A stretch of DNA of 64,000 bases from UBA1858 sp965227695 (lineage in GTDB: Bacteria; Pseudomonadota; Gammaproteobacteria; UBA4575): assembly GCA_965227695.1 (NCBI GenBank), contig OZ245760.1, positions 1,364,001 through 1,428,000 of the forward strand, written 5' to 3'. The translations under genes were made by a program, and so were the position numbers. The notes beneath the pieces are model-generated. The model saw nothing but the letters and a program-made list of their open reading frames with translations. It did no database searches and was not told where the DNA came from. This document shows, piece by piece, positions 52,586 to 61,571 of this stretch. Within the stretch, counting starts at the first letter, position 1; each line of letters begins with the position of its first letter.

Positions 52586-54601
52586 ATGTGTGGTATTGCT
52601 GGTGTATTTCACCGCGATCCAAGAGAGCCTGTAAGTGCTCAGTTACTTGTAAACATGGCAGCTATCCAGTCGCATCGCGGCCCTGACAATTTCGGTTATG
52701 TGAATCCGCTGGAGACCGGGCTTGGTCTTAGCCATGCACGGCTTTCAATTATTGATCTCAACGAAGACCGTGGACGTCAGCCGCATGTTTCAAAAGATAA
52801 CAATTATTTTCTGGTACATAATGGTGAGTTTTATGATTTTCAAAAAATACGCGCATCATTAACTGCGACCGGATCCGGCTTTCATTCCAAGAGCGATTCC
52901 GAAATAATCCTTCACCTTTATCCAAAATACGGGATAGAAAAAACACTTGAATATCTTCGTGGTGAATTTGCATTTGCTTTGTATGACAAACTTGATGATT
53001 GTGTATATCTGGTTCGCGACAGGTTTGGTATCAAACCATTGTACTGGACTGAAACAAAGCAGGGAGTTGTTTTTGGCTCTGAATTAAAAGTTCTTTTTGC
53101 CCATCCCGAAGTTAGCAGGGAATTGACTGCGCAGGGCGCCTATCATCAACTTATCCAGGTGATGGTGCCGGGATCGACTGCCTTTAAAGGTATCTACCAG
53201 GTGCCGCCAGGACACCTGGTAAAAATAAAAAGGACGAGTAGCGGGCTTAATGTTGCGCTGCAAAAATACTGGGATATGAACTTTCCGGTCGCCGGAGATC
53301 ATGTTAACCATCATGATGAAAATTATTATATTGAAGGCGTCAGGGAACAATTACTGGAGGCTGTTCAACTAAGATTACAGGCGGATGTACCTGTGGGCTG
53401 TTATTTATCGGGCGGTATTGATTCCTGTTCAATTCTGGGTTTATCGGCAGCTATTCGTCAGGATCCGGTCAAAGCTTTTACCATTGGTTTTGATAGTGCC
53501 GAGTATGATGAAACCAGTATCGCCCGCGAGATGGCAAATGCAACTCAGGCTGAGCAGTTAATATTGCCTGTGACAGCTGAGGACCTCTATCAGAATTTTT
53601 CTCGCACTATCTGGCATACCGAAAGAACGGTTTATAATACGTTGGCAGTGGCCAAGCTCCTGATGAGTCAGGCGGTGAATCAAAACGGCTACAAGGTTGT
53701 ATTAACCGGTGAGGGGTCAGACGAGCTATTTGCCGGCTATCCCGCGTTTCGTAAAGACATGTTTTTATATGGTATGGATGACCTGCCGGTCACACTTAGG
53801 AACGAATGGCAGGCCAGTCTTGAAGAGAGTAATAAACTGTTTCGTGGTGCTATGCTGCCAAGAGAAGAGTTTGATTCAGCGGCAATGAATGACAAGGTGG
53901 GTTTTACTCCCAGCTGCCTGCAAAACTGGCTGCACTGCCACGATGTTGCAATGCGGTTATTAATCCCTGAGTGGCAACAGTCACTGGCTGATTATGATGC
54001 CGGGGCTGAAATCGCCAATACCCTGGACAGTCAGCAGTTGGAGGGGCGTCATCCGCTGGATAAGGCGCAGTATGTCTGGGTCAAGACCATGCTCGAAGGG
54101 CAAATTCTTACCTGGGGAGGGGATCGTGTCGACATGGCAAATTCAATGGAAGCACGACCCGCGTTTCTAGATCATCACCTGGCAAATTTTGCCACCCATG
54201 TTCCTCCTCAGCTAAGAATAAAAGGCCCTACTGAAAAGTACGTGCTGCGTGAAGCGATGAAAGGTCTGTTGCCAAAATCACTGTATGAGCGACAAAAGTT
54301 TGCATTTATGGCGCCACCTGCGCATACAGACCCGGATAAATGGCGACATGTACAGGCCTTAATTAACGAAGTGGCCGACGCAAACAGTATCAAAGAAGCA
54401 GGGTATATTGATAATGAAGCATTTCAGGCCTTATTGAACAGTCACCAGGACCCGAAGGTCGACTCAGAGACCAAGGTTCAATACGATGCCATAATTAACC
54501 ATGTGCTTGGCCTGCAGTTTATGCACCAGCATTTTGTTAAACAGGACATCCCAAGGCTTGCCGAGCAGAAAGCGGCGAGTCTTGGGTGGCATGCCGGTTA
54601 A
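52586..54601 (+). CDS. Asparagine-synthetase-like glutamine-dependent amidotransferase
   Basis: 671 residues, longer than E. coli AsnB (554). N-terminal glutaminase: Cys2 in MCGIAGVFHRD, SHRGPDNFGY, VHNGEFYDFQ and SKSDSEIILHLYPKYG. The synthetase domain has the PP-loop YLSGGIDSCSI near 275 and LTGEGSDELFAGYPAF. Members of this long class amidate carboxyl groups, including those of peptides in N-acetylglutaminylglutamine amide synthesis. Next to a carbamoyltransferase-like gene (gap 33) it could amidate the carboxyl of a carbamoylated amino acid. SD AAGGAG precedes the ATG. The stop overlaps the convergent hydrolase by four bases. Confidence 0.9.
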   Translation: MCGIAGVFHRDPREPVSAQLLVNMAAIQSHRGPDNFGYVNPLETGLGLSHARLSIIDLNEDRGRQPHVSKDNNYFLVHNGEFYDFQKIRASLTATGSGFHSKSDSEIILHLYPKYGIEKTLEYLRGEFAFALYDKLDDCVYLVRDRFGIKPLYWTETKQGVVFGSELKVLFAHPEVSRELTAQGAYHQLIQVMVPGSTAFKGIYQVPPGHLVKIKRTSSGLNVALQKYWDMNFPVAGDHVNHHDENYYIEGVREQLLEAVQLRLQADVPVGCYLSGGIDSCSILGLSAAIRQDPVKAFTIGFDSAEYDETSIAREMANATQAEQLILPVTAEDLYQNFSRTIWHTERTVYNTLAVAKLLMSQAVNQNGYKVVLTGEGSDELFAGYPAFRKDMFLYGMDDLPVTLRNEWQASLEESNKLFRGAMLPREEFDSAAMNDKVGFTPSCLQNWLHCHDVAMRLLIPEWQQSLADYDAGAEIANTLDSQQLEGRHPLDKAQYVWVKTMLEGQILTWGGDRVDMANSMEARPAFLDHHLANFATHVPPQLRIKGPTEKYVLREAMKGLLPKSLYERQKFAFMAPPAHTDPDKWRHVQALINEVADANSIKEAGYIDNEAFQALLNSHQDPKVDSETKVQYDAIINHVLGLQFMHQHFVKQDIPRLAEQKAASLGWHAG

Positions 54602-55842
54602 AGTGACTCAATGCTTCTGTTCGCGAGATCGACAACCGTGTTTAGTAGTACGTTGCAGCCTTTCTCAACATCAGTCCAGTGTGACCACTCATCCGGCGCA
54701 TGGCTAATGCCGTTGACGCTGGGGATGAAAATCATCCCCGTGGGTGTAATGTCGGTAAAAAACTGGGCATCGTGACCGGCGCCACTGGGCATGTGTTGGT
54801 AGCTATAGTTCAGTTTGCGGGTATTTTCTTCTATAACCTGCATAATTGCACTGGAGCATGCTTTGGGCGCCAGCCAGCTCATCTGGTCATACTCAAATCT
54901 TAAACGATGTTTGCGCGCAATTGCGGAGAGTGTTTTGCGGCAGGCCAGCGATAGTTCCGACATCACTTCTTCAGACATGTCACGCCCAACCAGCGTGAAA
55001 TCTGCCTCTCCTGGAATTGTATGTGCATAACCCGGTTTTAATTCTACACGGCCAATGGTGAGGCGGGATTTCTCGGTACCGTTCTCTGCAATGATGCGAT
55101 GAATTTCCTGTGCAAAATTTGACACACCCATAAAGGCATCGCTGCGCATATCCATTGGCGCAGTACCCGCATGATCTGCCTTACCGATGAGTTTAATCAG
55201 CCATTTAAAAACACCTGAAATGCCTTCAACAATTCCGATGGTGATATTTTTATTGTCCAGCACAGGGCCCTGTTCGATATGCAGCTCAATGAATGATTTA
55301 ATTGATTCAGGTTCTCTGCGCGCGTGTAATGCATCGCGATAATCCAGGCCGCAGCTGTGCATGGCATCAATCAATGATTCACCGGAAGCATCCCTGGCTT
55401 TTTCAATCCAGTCTAATGTTAAATTACCTGTTAATGCCTGTGCACCCAGCATACCACCAAAACGTCCTTCCTCTTCACTGGTCGCGATAATTTCGATCGG
55501 GCTATCCACGGAAATTTGCTGCTCTTTAATGACTCTTATGCACTCCAGTCCCGCAATGACCCCCAGGCTGCCATCGAAAATACCTCCAGCCGGAACAGAG
55601 TCAATGTGTGATCCAATAATAACTGCCGGTTTATTTGCATCGCCGTAACGGCCACAAATATTGCCTGCGCCATCCATGTAAGCGGTCAAACCGTGTTGCT
55701 TAAAATAATCGAGTAACCAATTTCGCGCTTTCCAGTCATCGGGTGTAAAACCCTGTCGATAAATTCCGCGATCTTCAATGTTGTATCCAAATTGTGCCAA
55801 TTGGTAGACGTCTTTTTCTACACGTTTAATATCTATGTTAAT
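54598..55842 (-). CDS. M20-family Zn hydrolase (N-carbamoyl-amino-acid/allantoate amidohydrolase type)
   Basis: About 414 residues if translated from an ATT at 55842. Metal and active-site motifs: IIGSHIDSVPAGGIFDGSLG, ATSEEEGRFGGMLG, FIELHIEQGPVLDN, GKADHAGTAPMDMR and MPSGAGHDAQ. This is the carbamoylase/allantoate amidohydrolase family, which hydrolyses N-carbamoyl amino acids or ureido compounds. The first ATG/GTG/TTG in frame is TTG at 55800, which has no SD and would cut off the usual first helix; the sequence upstream (NIDIKRVEKDVYQLAQFG) matches the family and is preceded by AGGAG. Convergent with the amidotransferase gene. Probably degrades the product of the neighbouring enzymes. Confidence 0.9.
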   Translation of the reverse strand: MNIDIKRVEKDVYQLAQFGYNIEDRGIYRQGFTPDDWKARNWLLDYFKQHGLTAYMDGAGNICGRYGDANKPAVIIGSHIDSVPAGGIFDGSLGVIAGLECIRVIKEQQISVDSPIEIIATSEEEGRFGGMLGAQALTGNLTLDWIEKARDASGESLIDAMHSCGLDYRDALHARREPESIKSFIELHIEQGPVLDNKNITIGIVEGISGVFKWLIKLIGKADHAGTAPMDMRSDAFMGVSNFAQEIHRIIAENGTEKSRLTIGRVELKPGYAHTIPGEADFTLVGRDMSEEVMSELSLACRKTLSAIARKHRLRFEYDQMSWLAPKACSSAIMQVIEENTRKLNYSYQHMPSGAGHDAQFFTDITPTGMIFIPSVNGISHAPDEWSHWTDVEKGCNVLLNTVVDLANRSIESL

Positions 55843-55853
55843 AATATTCTCCT
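55840..55853 (-). promoter_or_regulatory. SD and ATT start of the M20 hydrolase
   Basis: On the minus strand AGGAG (55849-55853) is followed after six bases by ATT (55840-55842), in frame with the hydrolase. A TGA lies in frame further upstream, and no ATG, GTG or TTG occurs between it and the TTG at 55800. So the only codon correctly placed behind the SD is ATT, a rare start known from infC. Confidence 0.6.
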
Positions 55854-56358
55854 GTTTACTGAGTGCTGACTGTCTTAATCATGAGTTACATGTGCTATTA
55901 AAAGAAAGACACTGGCAATTTACATTATTTGACGGATACATTACATGAATTTGCACCCGATTTTGACTGATGAGTACCAATCGCACCATGAAGTTGCTTT
56001 GACCTGTGCTTTGATAGGGTCGTAGTGCTTCGATTGATGGATAGTCTGTATCAACCTTGTCTATTGATTATATAGCAACTGAATTTCAATGAGTTTTTGC
56101 GATGTATTATAGAGCAATTGGTGGTTAAATTTACTATTGAAGTGGTATGCAGAGTTATGTTTGAGAAACAGATTCTGATTATGCACCTTCAGTTAACAAT
56201 AAACTCTCTAACAGATTACCTCCTGGTCATTTGCTTTCTTGTATGGCCGTATTTGTGTAAAAAGAAACAAGATTATTCCAATTAGTATTGTACATAAATG
56301 TATTGCACAAAACTAAATGATTTGTTAGACTCGCTTAAAGCTAAAAGCAAGGAGATAA
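55843..56358. other. Divergent intergenic region
   Basis: 516 bases between the leftward hydrolase and a rightward hypothetical gene. It holds the hydrolase SD near its left end and an AAGGAG-type SD at its right end. A 62-codon TTG-started frame at 56097-56285 has no SD or family features and is not called. No strong repeat or RNA-like fold seen. Confidence 0.45.
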
Positions 56359-56997
56359 ATGTTACAACAAAGCATACATAGTCAATTGCCACAGACTGAA
56401 AAACTAAGATCAATCAGAGATATCTGTGTATCACTAAATCAGGAATTATTAAATCAACAACTCGATAATCAGGATCTCAAAGAAAATGAAAAGCAAATAG
56501 GCGATATTGTTGCGTATTTTGCACAGCAGAATGGACTGCAAACCAGAACCGTACAGCCATTGGTATGGAGCTTCTCGGTCGAAGATAGCAGGCTATTTGA
56601 TGATGGTGTCATAGAGCTGGTAATCAATGACAACAATAAATTGATGTTTGGTTATACCGAAGTCAGCAATTCCAAAATTACAAAGCCACCGAAGAAAGAT
56701 GCGGTTAATCACGCAAGTGAACAGTATGAAATAGTCAATCTTGATGTACATCAAGCATGGATAAAAAAGCTGGGATACCAACTATCTGGCTGGAAAAGCG
56801 AGTTAAACAAACTCCAGCACGCTCAAACGACGGAATTAGAAATTAAATTAAACTCACTGGAGTCGCTGCTGGATACAATAAAAAATGACTCAAAGCAATT
56901 GACAAAAGAAACCGTTGCAGAACTTGAGCGTCAATGGAACTTGTTATATGAGTCTCTGGCAAAGTATAAAAATAAAATTATTAATGAAACCAGATAA
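56359..56997 (+). CDS. Hypothetical protein with C-terminal coiled coil
   Basis: 212 residues. The first half is soluble with a small strand-rich segment (VQPLVWSFSVEDSRLFDDGVIELVI, KLMFGYTEVSN), and from about 140 the sequence is a long charged helix (LNKLQHAQTTELEIKLNSLESLLDTIKND...) likely to be a coiled coil. SD AAGGAG lies close before the ATG. No family recognised. It is followed by a hairpin and marR. The LFDDGVIEL segment resembles the short motif in the protein at 1640-1978. Confidence 0.7.
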   Translation: MLQQSIHSQLPQTEKLRSIRDICVSLNQELLNQQLDNQDLKENEKQIGDIVAYFAQQNGLQTRTVQPLVWSFSVEDSRLFDDGVIELVINDNNKLMFGYTEVSNSKITKPPKKDAVNHASEQYEIVNLDVHQAWIKKLGYQLSGWKSELNKLQHAQTTELEIKLNSLESLLDTIKNDSKQLTKETVAELERQWNLLYESLAKYKNKIINETR

Positions 56998-57019
56998 CCT
57001 CAATTAATCAGTACAGAAT

Positions 57020-57045
57020 ATGCGCCAGCAGTGATGCTGGCGTAT
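57020..57045 (+). terminator. Hairpin between hypothetical gene and marR
   Basis: CGCCAGCA-GTGA-TGCTGGCG gives eight perfect pairs, extended by G-T, T-A and A-T pairs outside. It lies 13 bases before the marR ATG, and no T-run follows. It may end the upstream transcript weakly or act in the marR leader. Confidence 0.55.
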
Positions 57046-57058
57046 CGCGGGCGAGATA

Positions 57059-57550
57059 ATGGCAAACAGATCAGAAACAGAAAAACAAATCATTCAGTCA
57101 TTACGCCTTGTTTTCCAGGCGATTCAACAACATTCCAGTTATGTAGAAAAACAGCTGGGAGTCAGCTCTTCGCAATTATGGGCCATGACGGAATTGAATG
57201 AACAATCCGGTTTGCGCGTATCGGATATTGCTCAAAGACTGGGAATTAAAAAAGCTACCGCCAGTAATATGCTCGATAAAATACAAATGAAAGGACTTGT
57301 TGAACGCCGCCGCGAAAGTGGTGATCAACGTGTGGTCAGACTGTTTTTAACCGGTAAGGGCAAGCGTCTCATTCGTGAGTCAAGCGTTCCCACCCAGGGC
57401 GCTGTATTAAGCGCATTAGGTTTAATGCCTGAAAAAGACGTTAATCAGTTAAATAAGGCGCTACAGTATCTCATTGAAAAAATGCTTCTTCATGAGTGTC
57501 ATACGGCTAATCATCCCATTGATAATGTGACGGGTAATCTGAAAATTTAA
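57059..57550 (+). CDS. MarR-family transcriptional regulator
   Basis: 163 residues. The winged helix is seen as LGVSSSQLWAMTELNEQSGLRVSDIAQRLGIKKATASNMLDKIQMKGLVERRRESGDQRVVRLFLTGKGKRL. It has one Cys near the C-terminus (HECHTAN), so thiol sensing is possible but unproven. The encapsulated-ferritin-like gene follows after 18 bases, so the two are likely co-transcribed and the regulator may control iron or oxidative stress storage. Confidence 0.9.
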   Translation: MANRSETEKQIIQSLRLVFQAIQQHSSYVEKQLGVSSSQLWAMTELNEQSGLRVSDIAQRLGIKKATASNMLDKIQMKGLVERRRESGDQRVVRLFLTGKGKRLIRESSVPTQGAVLSALGLMPEKDVNQLNKALQYLIEKMLLHECHTANHPIDNVTGNLKI

Positions 57551-57568
57551 TTAAATACAGGAGAAATA

Positions 57569-57856
57569 ATGTCTAATGAAGGCTATCATGAACCCGTTGA
57601 GAAATTGTCGGCCAGAACAATGGATTACCACCGTGCAATTACTTCCCTGATGGAAGAGCTGGAAGCGGTTGACTGGTATAATCAGCGCATTGATGCTTGT
57701 GAAGACCCTCAACTAAAAGCTATTTTGATTCATAATCGAGATGAGGAAAAGGAACACGCTGCCATGGTACTTGAATGGGTTCGCCGCCAGGACAGGAAAA
57801 TGTCATCTCAGCTCAAGCAATATCTGTTCACTGACAGTGAGATCGCTCATAAGTAA
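57569..57856 (+). CDS. EncFtn-type ferritin-like protein lacking encapsulin-targeting tail
   Basis: 95 residues matching the encapsulated-ferritin family: HEPVEKLSARTMDYHRAITSLMEELEAVDWYNQRIDACEDPQLKAILIHNRDEEKEHAAMVLEWVRR. The di-iron ligands correspond to Glu30, Glu60 and His63, with the conserved Trp36-Tyr37. It ends at QYLFTDSEIAHK, without the C-terminal extension that targets such proteins into encapsulin shells, and no encapsulin gene is nearby. A SD GGAG precedes the ATG. It would act as a free annular ferroxidase, or the shell is encoded elsewhere. Confidence 0.9.
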   Translation: MSNEGYHEPVEKLSARTMDYHRAITSLMEELEAVDWYNQRIDACEDPQLKAILIHNRDEEKEHAAMVLEWVRRQDRKMSSQLKQYLFTDSEIAHK

Positions 57857-57860
57857 ACAG

Positions 57861-58619
57861 CTATAATTTATCCAGTGCATCCATCGCACAAGTGTAACCG
57901 TCATGAATTAAAGCAGGGATTTGTTTCTTGTCTATCATGTTGTAATCTGAAAGATCCGGAGCAATGACAATGTCAGCATTAGCCTGTTGTAGTCTGGAAG
58001 CATTTTTCTGAGCGATGTTTAATGTGTTTAACAGAACATCAAATATATTATCAGGCTCAACATTATTGATATTGGTAAGGTCGACACTAATGATTGGTTG
58101 GCAGCCAAAATCGCAAAGCGGTGAAATGGGAACGTTTTCCAATATTCCTCCATCAACAAGGATCATGTCGTTTATTTCAACCGGGGTGAATATGCCGGGA
58201 ATACACGTACTGGCCATGACAGCATTCATCACTTGCGTATCTTTGAGGACAACCTTCCTGCCAGTGATTAAATTGCTGGCAATAATGGCTAAAGGTATTT
58301 TTGACTGGTTGATTTTTTGGTCACCCAGATGTCTGTTCACCAGTTTACCAAGCCGGTTATTGGACATTAGCCCCATTTTCGTCATCGAAATACTGGAGAT
58401 ATCAAGCCAGCCAACATCTGTGACTATATCCTCAATTGCAGCGGAGGAATATCCAAATGCGTAGAAAGCTGCAATGAGTGAGCCGATACTTGTTCCTGAT
58501 ATACAGTTTATTTTTATACTTTTTTGCTCAATAGCTTTTAAAACACCAATATGGACTGCACCAAGCATCGCTCCACCGCCCAGAGCCAATCCAATTTTGG
58601 GTTGAGTATTTGATTCCAC
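57861..58619 (-). CDS. Patatin-like phospholipase
   Basis: 252 residues. The patatin signatures are GLALGGGAMLGAVHIGVLKAI (oxyanion hole), SGTSIGSLIAAFYAFG (GxSxG nucleophile Ser about 45) and DGGILENVPISPL (Asp of the dyad, DGG). RssA-type. It probably hydrolyses membrane lipids or acyl esters in the cytoplasm. Convergent with the EncFtn gene with four bases between the stops; divergent from the MscS gene. Confidence 0.9.
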   Translation of the reverse strand: MESNTQPKIGLALGGGAMLGAVHIGVLKAIEQKSIKINCISGTSIGSLIAAFYAFGYSSAAIEDIVTDVGWLDISSISMTKMGLMSNNRLGKLVNRHLGDQKINQSKIPLAIIASNLITGRKVVLKDTQVMNAVMASTCIPGIFTPVEINDMILVDGGILENVPISPLCDFGCQPIISVDLTNINNVEPDNIFDVLLNTLNIAQKNASRLQQANADIVIAPDLSDYNMIDKKQIPALIHDGYTCAMDALDKL

Positions 58620-58761
58620 GATTAGTAGACCTCATGTGTTTAAAAGTATACTGCCATCAATGCCAGCAGATGTCTTTTATACGGATATATATTGACTTGT
58701 CTTTAACAAAAGCATACAAATATACGGTCTTAGTGTAACACTTATCCAACACTGTAAATAT

Positions 58762-60933
58762 ATGTTTATTAACAGAGTACAGTTCTCTTTGTTGCTGTTG
58801 TTTATCTTTGCTACGCCACTTGTAATAGCAAACCCACTGACGCCTGTATCAACTGAAGAAGATAAGAATGTCGAAACAATTCCTGATCCTTTTGATTTGC
58901 GGGGAGAATGGTGGTTATACCTTGACCCATCGCATGAAAATTTCACCATTAGAATCGATAAACTGAAACAGTCTCTTACACAGATAACAGGCTCGCTTGA
59001 GTCTGAAGTTGCTAAGGAATTAAATAGTGATATACAGCTTATCTATGGCTATCTTGACAACCTTGAGAAGTCAGTGCCCGGTGAAGCAGAAATAAATATT
59101 CCGGAACTTAGCTACAAAGAGAGTTACGAGTTTAAAGAATTTGAAATTCTTTTTGTTAAATATCATTCATTAATTAACCAGCGTGAGTCTTTGGTTAAAC
59201 AGAAGGAAGATGAAATAACGAAATCGAGAAAGTCTCTCGATGATATTAATGAGTTGGTAATCACATATAGAAGTATCACCGATAATACAGCAGAAAAGCT
59301 TGCATTAGGCCTGAAAATAATGTCCAGGCGTTTAAGCTGGTTTGTATGGGAAAGGACGTCCCGGAAAATTGATAAAATGACTGACTATCTGGACGAGCAG
59401 GTTATCTCAACTAAAAAAGAGATCGAGTATGCAGCCAGAAATCTTCAATCAACTGAAAAAGAAATTGCCAGTATTGAGAATAAAATCAATAGTCAGGAAA
59501 AAATAATTGAGCAGATGAAAAACACAAGAATCGATGCACGCAAAAACTATGCGAAGAATCTTGGCATTGATTTTCTCTCAAGAATGAAATTAAAGCTTTA
59601 TGCTCAACAGTTGATGATGGCGGAAATAAGGGAAGATGCTGCAGAGCTGGAGCAGGCAGTTAACCGCGTGTATAAATCGCTTTTACAGTTGAATGGTCAG
59701 TATAAAAATACAGACAGGAAACACCATATCAACGTATATGATGATGCGTTATCTCTATATGAAAAAGTGCAGGGTAAACTTGAGAACTACAGACAAGAAA
59801 CCCAGTCTGAACAAAATGCCCTGCAAAATGTGATTACCAGTGACGTCAAAATTGAACAACGAAGGGTGCTGGATCAAATACTCGAAGAAAGAGCAAATGC
59901 AGTAAAGGACACGCTTTCGGTATTAGCACAGCTTGAATCTTCACTGATTAGCATGAGTCTCCTTAATAATGTTTTCAAAACTATTCTTGGTGACTCATTT
60001 GGTTTGGGCTTCAAACTGCGGAATACAGGATTATTTTTATTTGAACAGACATTTGTTCGTGCCTGGCAAATGCTAAATAAAAGTTTATTTGAGCTTAGTG
60101 GCGTTCCGGTCACATCATGGGATATTATCCAAGGATTATTTATATTAATATTTTCTTATATTATTGCCCGTTTTTTGGAAAATGTTTTAATTAAACTCAA
60201 TACAAGCAGTGAAGGTAAAATACCACCCGCGGTTTATACTCTTAGCCGTATAATATTTTATCTTATTATTGTACTGGGAGGCTTTTCTGCATTTGCTTCT
60301 ATTGGTGTTAATTTTACCAATCTTGCAATTGTTGCTGGTGCACTCAGTGTTGGTATTGGATTTGGATTGCAGTCAGTTGTTAATAATTTTGTTTCAGGAA
60401 TTATTATTCTGTTTGAACAAAATATAAAAAAAGGTGATTTTGTTGAGTTAGACAGTGGCCTCAAAGGGTCTGTACGCGACATTAATGTAAGATGCACAAT
60501 TGTTAATACTCTCGATAATCTTGATATTATTGTGCCCAATTCGGAATTAGTCGCATCGAAAGTGACAAATTACACATTGCATGAACCTATCGTCAGAATC
60601 CACATTCCATTTGGTGTTGCATATGCATCTGATAAAGAAATTGTAAAAAAAGCTGTACTTGAAGCTGCCAGAAGAGTGGAAATAACCTATGATGATGGTG
60701 CTAATCGCCGCCCGCAGGTATGGCTAACCGGCTTCGGTGACAGCAGCTTAAACTTTGAATTGGTAACGTGGTTGAATCCTAAACTGGGCAAGACCACGCC
60801 GGGTTCATGGAAGGCACTATATAACTGGGAAATTGAATCTGCCCTGAAAAGACATGGTATCGAGATACCATTCCCACAGCGTGATCTTCACATTAAAAGC
60901 CATTATGAACAGACTACACCACAGCAACTTTAG
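58762..60933 (+). CDS. Large mechanosensitive channel, MscS family
   Basis: 723 residues. Signal peptide at 1-23, then a long periplasmic coiled-coil region (about 80-400). At least three helices follow from about 450: IIQGLFILIFSYIIARFL, IIFYLIIVLGGFSAFASIG, and the pore helix NLAIVAGALSVGIGFGLQSVVNNFVSGIIILFEQ. The conserved beta domain GDFVELDSGLKGSVRDINVRCTIVNTLDNLDIIVPNS comes next. It releases solutes on osmotic downshift. Near sucrose and osmolyte genes it fits an osmotic adaptation region. No convincing SD is seen before the ATG. Confidence 0.93.
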   Translation: MFINRVQFSLLLLFIFATPLVIANPLTPVSTEEDKNVETIPDPFDLRGEWWLYLDPSHENFTIRIDKLKQSLTQITGSLESEVAKELNSDIQLIYGYLDNLEKSVPGEAEINIPELSYKESYEFKEFEILFVKYHSLINQRESLVKQKEDEITKSRKSLDDINELVITYRSITDNTAEKLALGLKIMSRRLSWFVWERTSRKIDKMTDYLDEQVISTKKEIEYAARNLQSTEKEIASIENKINSQEKIIEQMKNTRIDARKNYAKNLGIDFLSRMKLKLYAQQLMMAEIREDAAELEQAVNRVYKSLLQLNGQYKNTDRKHHINVYDDALSLYEKVQGKLENYRQETQSEQNALQNVITSDVKIEQRRVLDQILEERANAVKDTLSVLAQLESSLISMSLLNNVFKTILGDSFGLGFKLRNTGLFLFEQTFVRAWQMLNKSLFELSGVPVTSWDIIQGLFILIFSYIIARFLENVLIKLNTSSEGKIPPAVYTLSRIIFYLIIVLGGFSAFASIGVNFTNLAIVAGALSVGIGFGLQSVVNNFVSGIIILFEQNIKKGDFVELDSGLKGSVRDINVRCTIVNTLDNLDIIVPNSELVASKVTNYTLHEPIVRIHIPFGVAYASDKEIVKKAVLEAARRVEITYDDGANRRPQVWLTGFGDSSLNFELVTWLNPKLGKTTPGSWKALYNWEIESALKRHGIEIPFPQRDLHIKSHYEQTTPQQL

Positions 60934-61102
60934 CTTTAACTATATAGCTTTGTGGTGATACAGAACACAGGGTTTTCTGCAGTCACTATGTAAGGCTATT
61001 TGTTTATATTACACATATTATCTGGGGTATTTTTGGACAGTTTATTCGAAGGCTGGCTGCTCAATATAGCCACTTGTATAAATTTCTGCTAATGTTTACT
61101 TT

Positions 61103-61483
61103 ATGCATATATGGCGTCATTTAATAATAGTTCTTCTCGTTTTATCTATACCGACAGTATCTGTTGCTGCTTATGGCGAGAATGACTATTGTCATCATAG
61201 TTCAGAATTATCGGACTTCCCGGTAATAAATGAAACCGAGTCTCATTGCCATCAAAGTAGTGAGCATGATATCGATGAAAAACCCGCTACTTCTAATCAG
61301 CATGACTGTCAGTGTTACCACTATATAGAGTGTTCAGGTTCAGGGTATGTATTTGTATCCATACTTGATAAAGACAAAGAATGGCCTATTGATATACATC
61401 ACAATAATACCTCTTATGTCGTCAATAGCCTTTATTCAGTAAAACCATATCCATGGTTACGTCCGCCGATTTCTGATTTTTAA
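61103..61483 (+). CDS. Secreted His/Cys-rich metal-binding-like protein
   Basis: 126 residues. The signal peptide is LIIVLLVLSIPTVSVAAYG. The mature part has CHHSSEL, HCHQSSEHD, and QHDCQCYHYIEC, giving nine or so His/Cys pairs near the middle, followed by a hydrophobic-aromatic tail. Position just before the TolC-like and multicopper-oxidase genes suggests a periplasmic copper or other heavy-metal sponge. Family not recognised. A strong hairpin separates it from the next gene. Confidence 0.75.
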   Translation: MHIWRHLIIVLLVLSIPTVSVAAYGENDYCHHSSELSDFPVINETESHCHQSSEHDIDEKPATSNQHDCQCYHYIECSGSGYVFVSILDKDKEWPIDIHHNNTSYVVNSLYSVKPYPWLRPPISDF

Positions 61484-61528
61484 TTCACACACATCATACC
61501 CCCTTTGACGCGGGACTAATGTGAACTG

Positions 61529-61552
61529 GCTTTTGCAGAAGTCTGCAAAAGC
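61529..61552 (+). promoter_or_regulatory. Hairpin upstream of the TolC-like gene
   Basis: GCTTTTGCAG-AAGT-CTGCAAAAGC is a perfect ten-pair stem. It lies ten bases before the AGGAA SD of the next gene, with no T-run after it. Terminator-like read-through control or a leader structure are both possible. Confidence 0.6.
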
Positions 61553-61571
61553 AATGATCAGGAATGGTTAA

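Noticed and set aside
56097..56285. 62-codon plus-strand ORF between the M20 hydrolase and the hypothetical gene
   Set aside because: TTG start without SD, low-complexity hydrophobic composition and no family pattern. Could be chance in AT-rich DNA.
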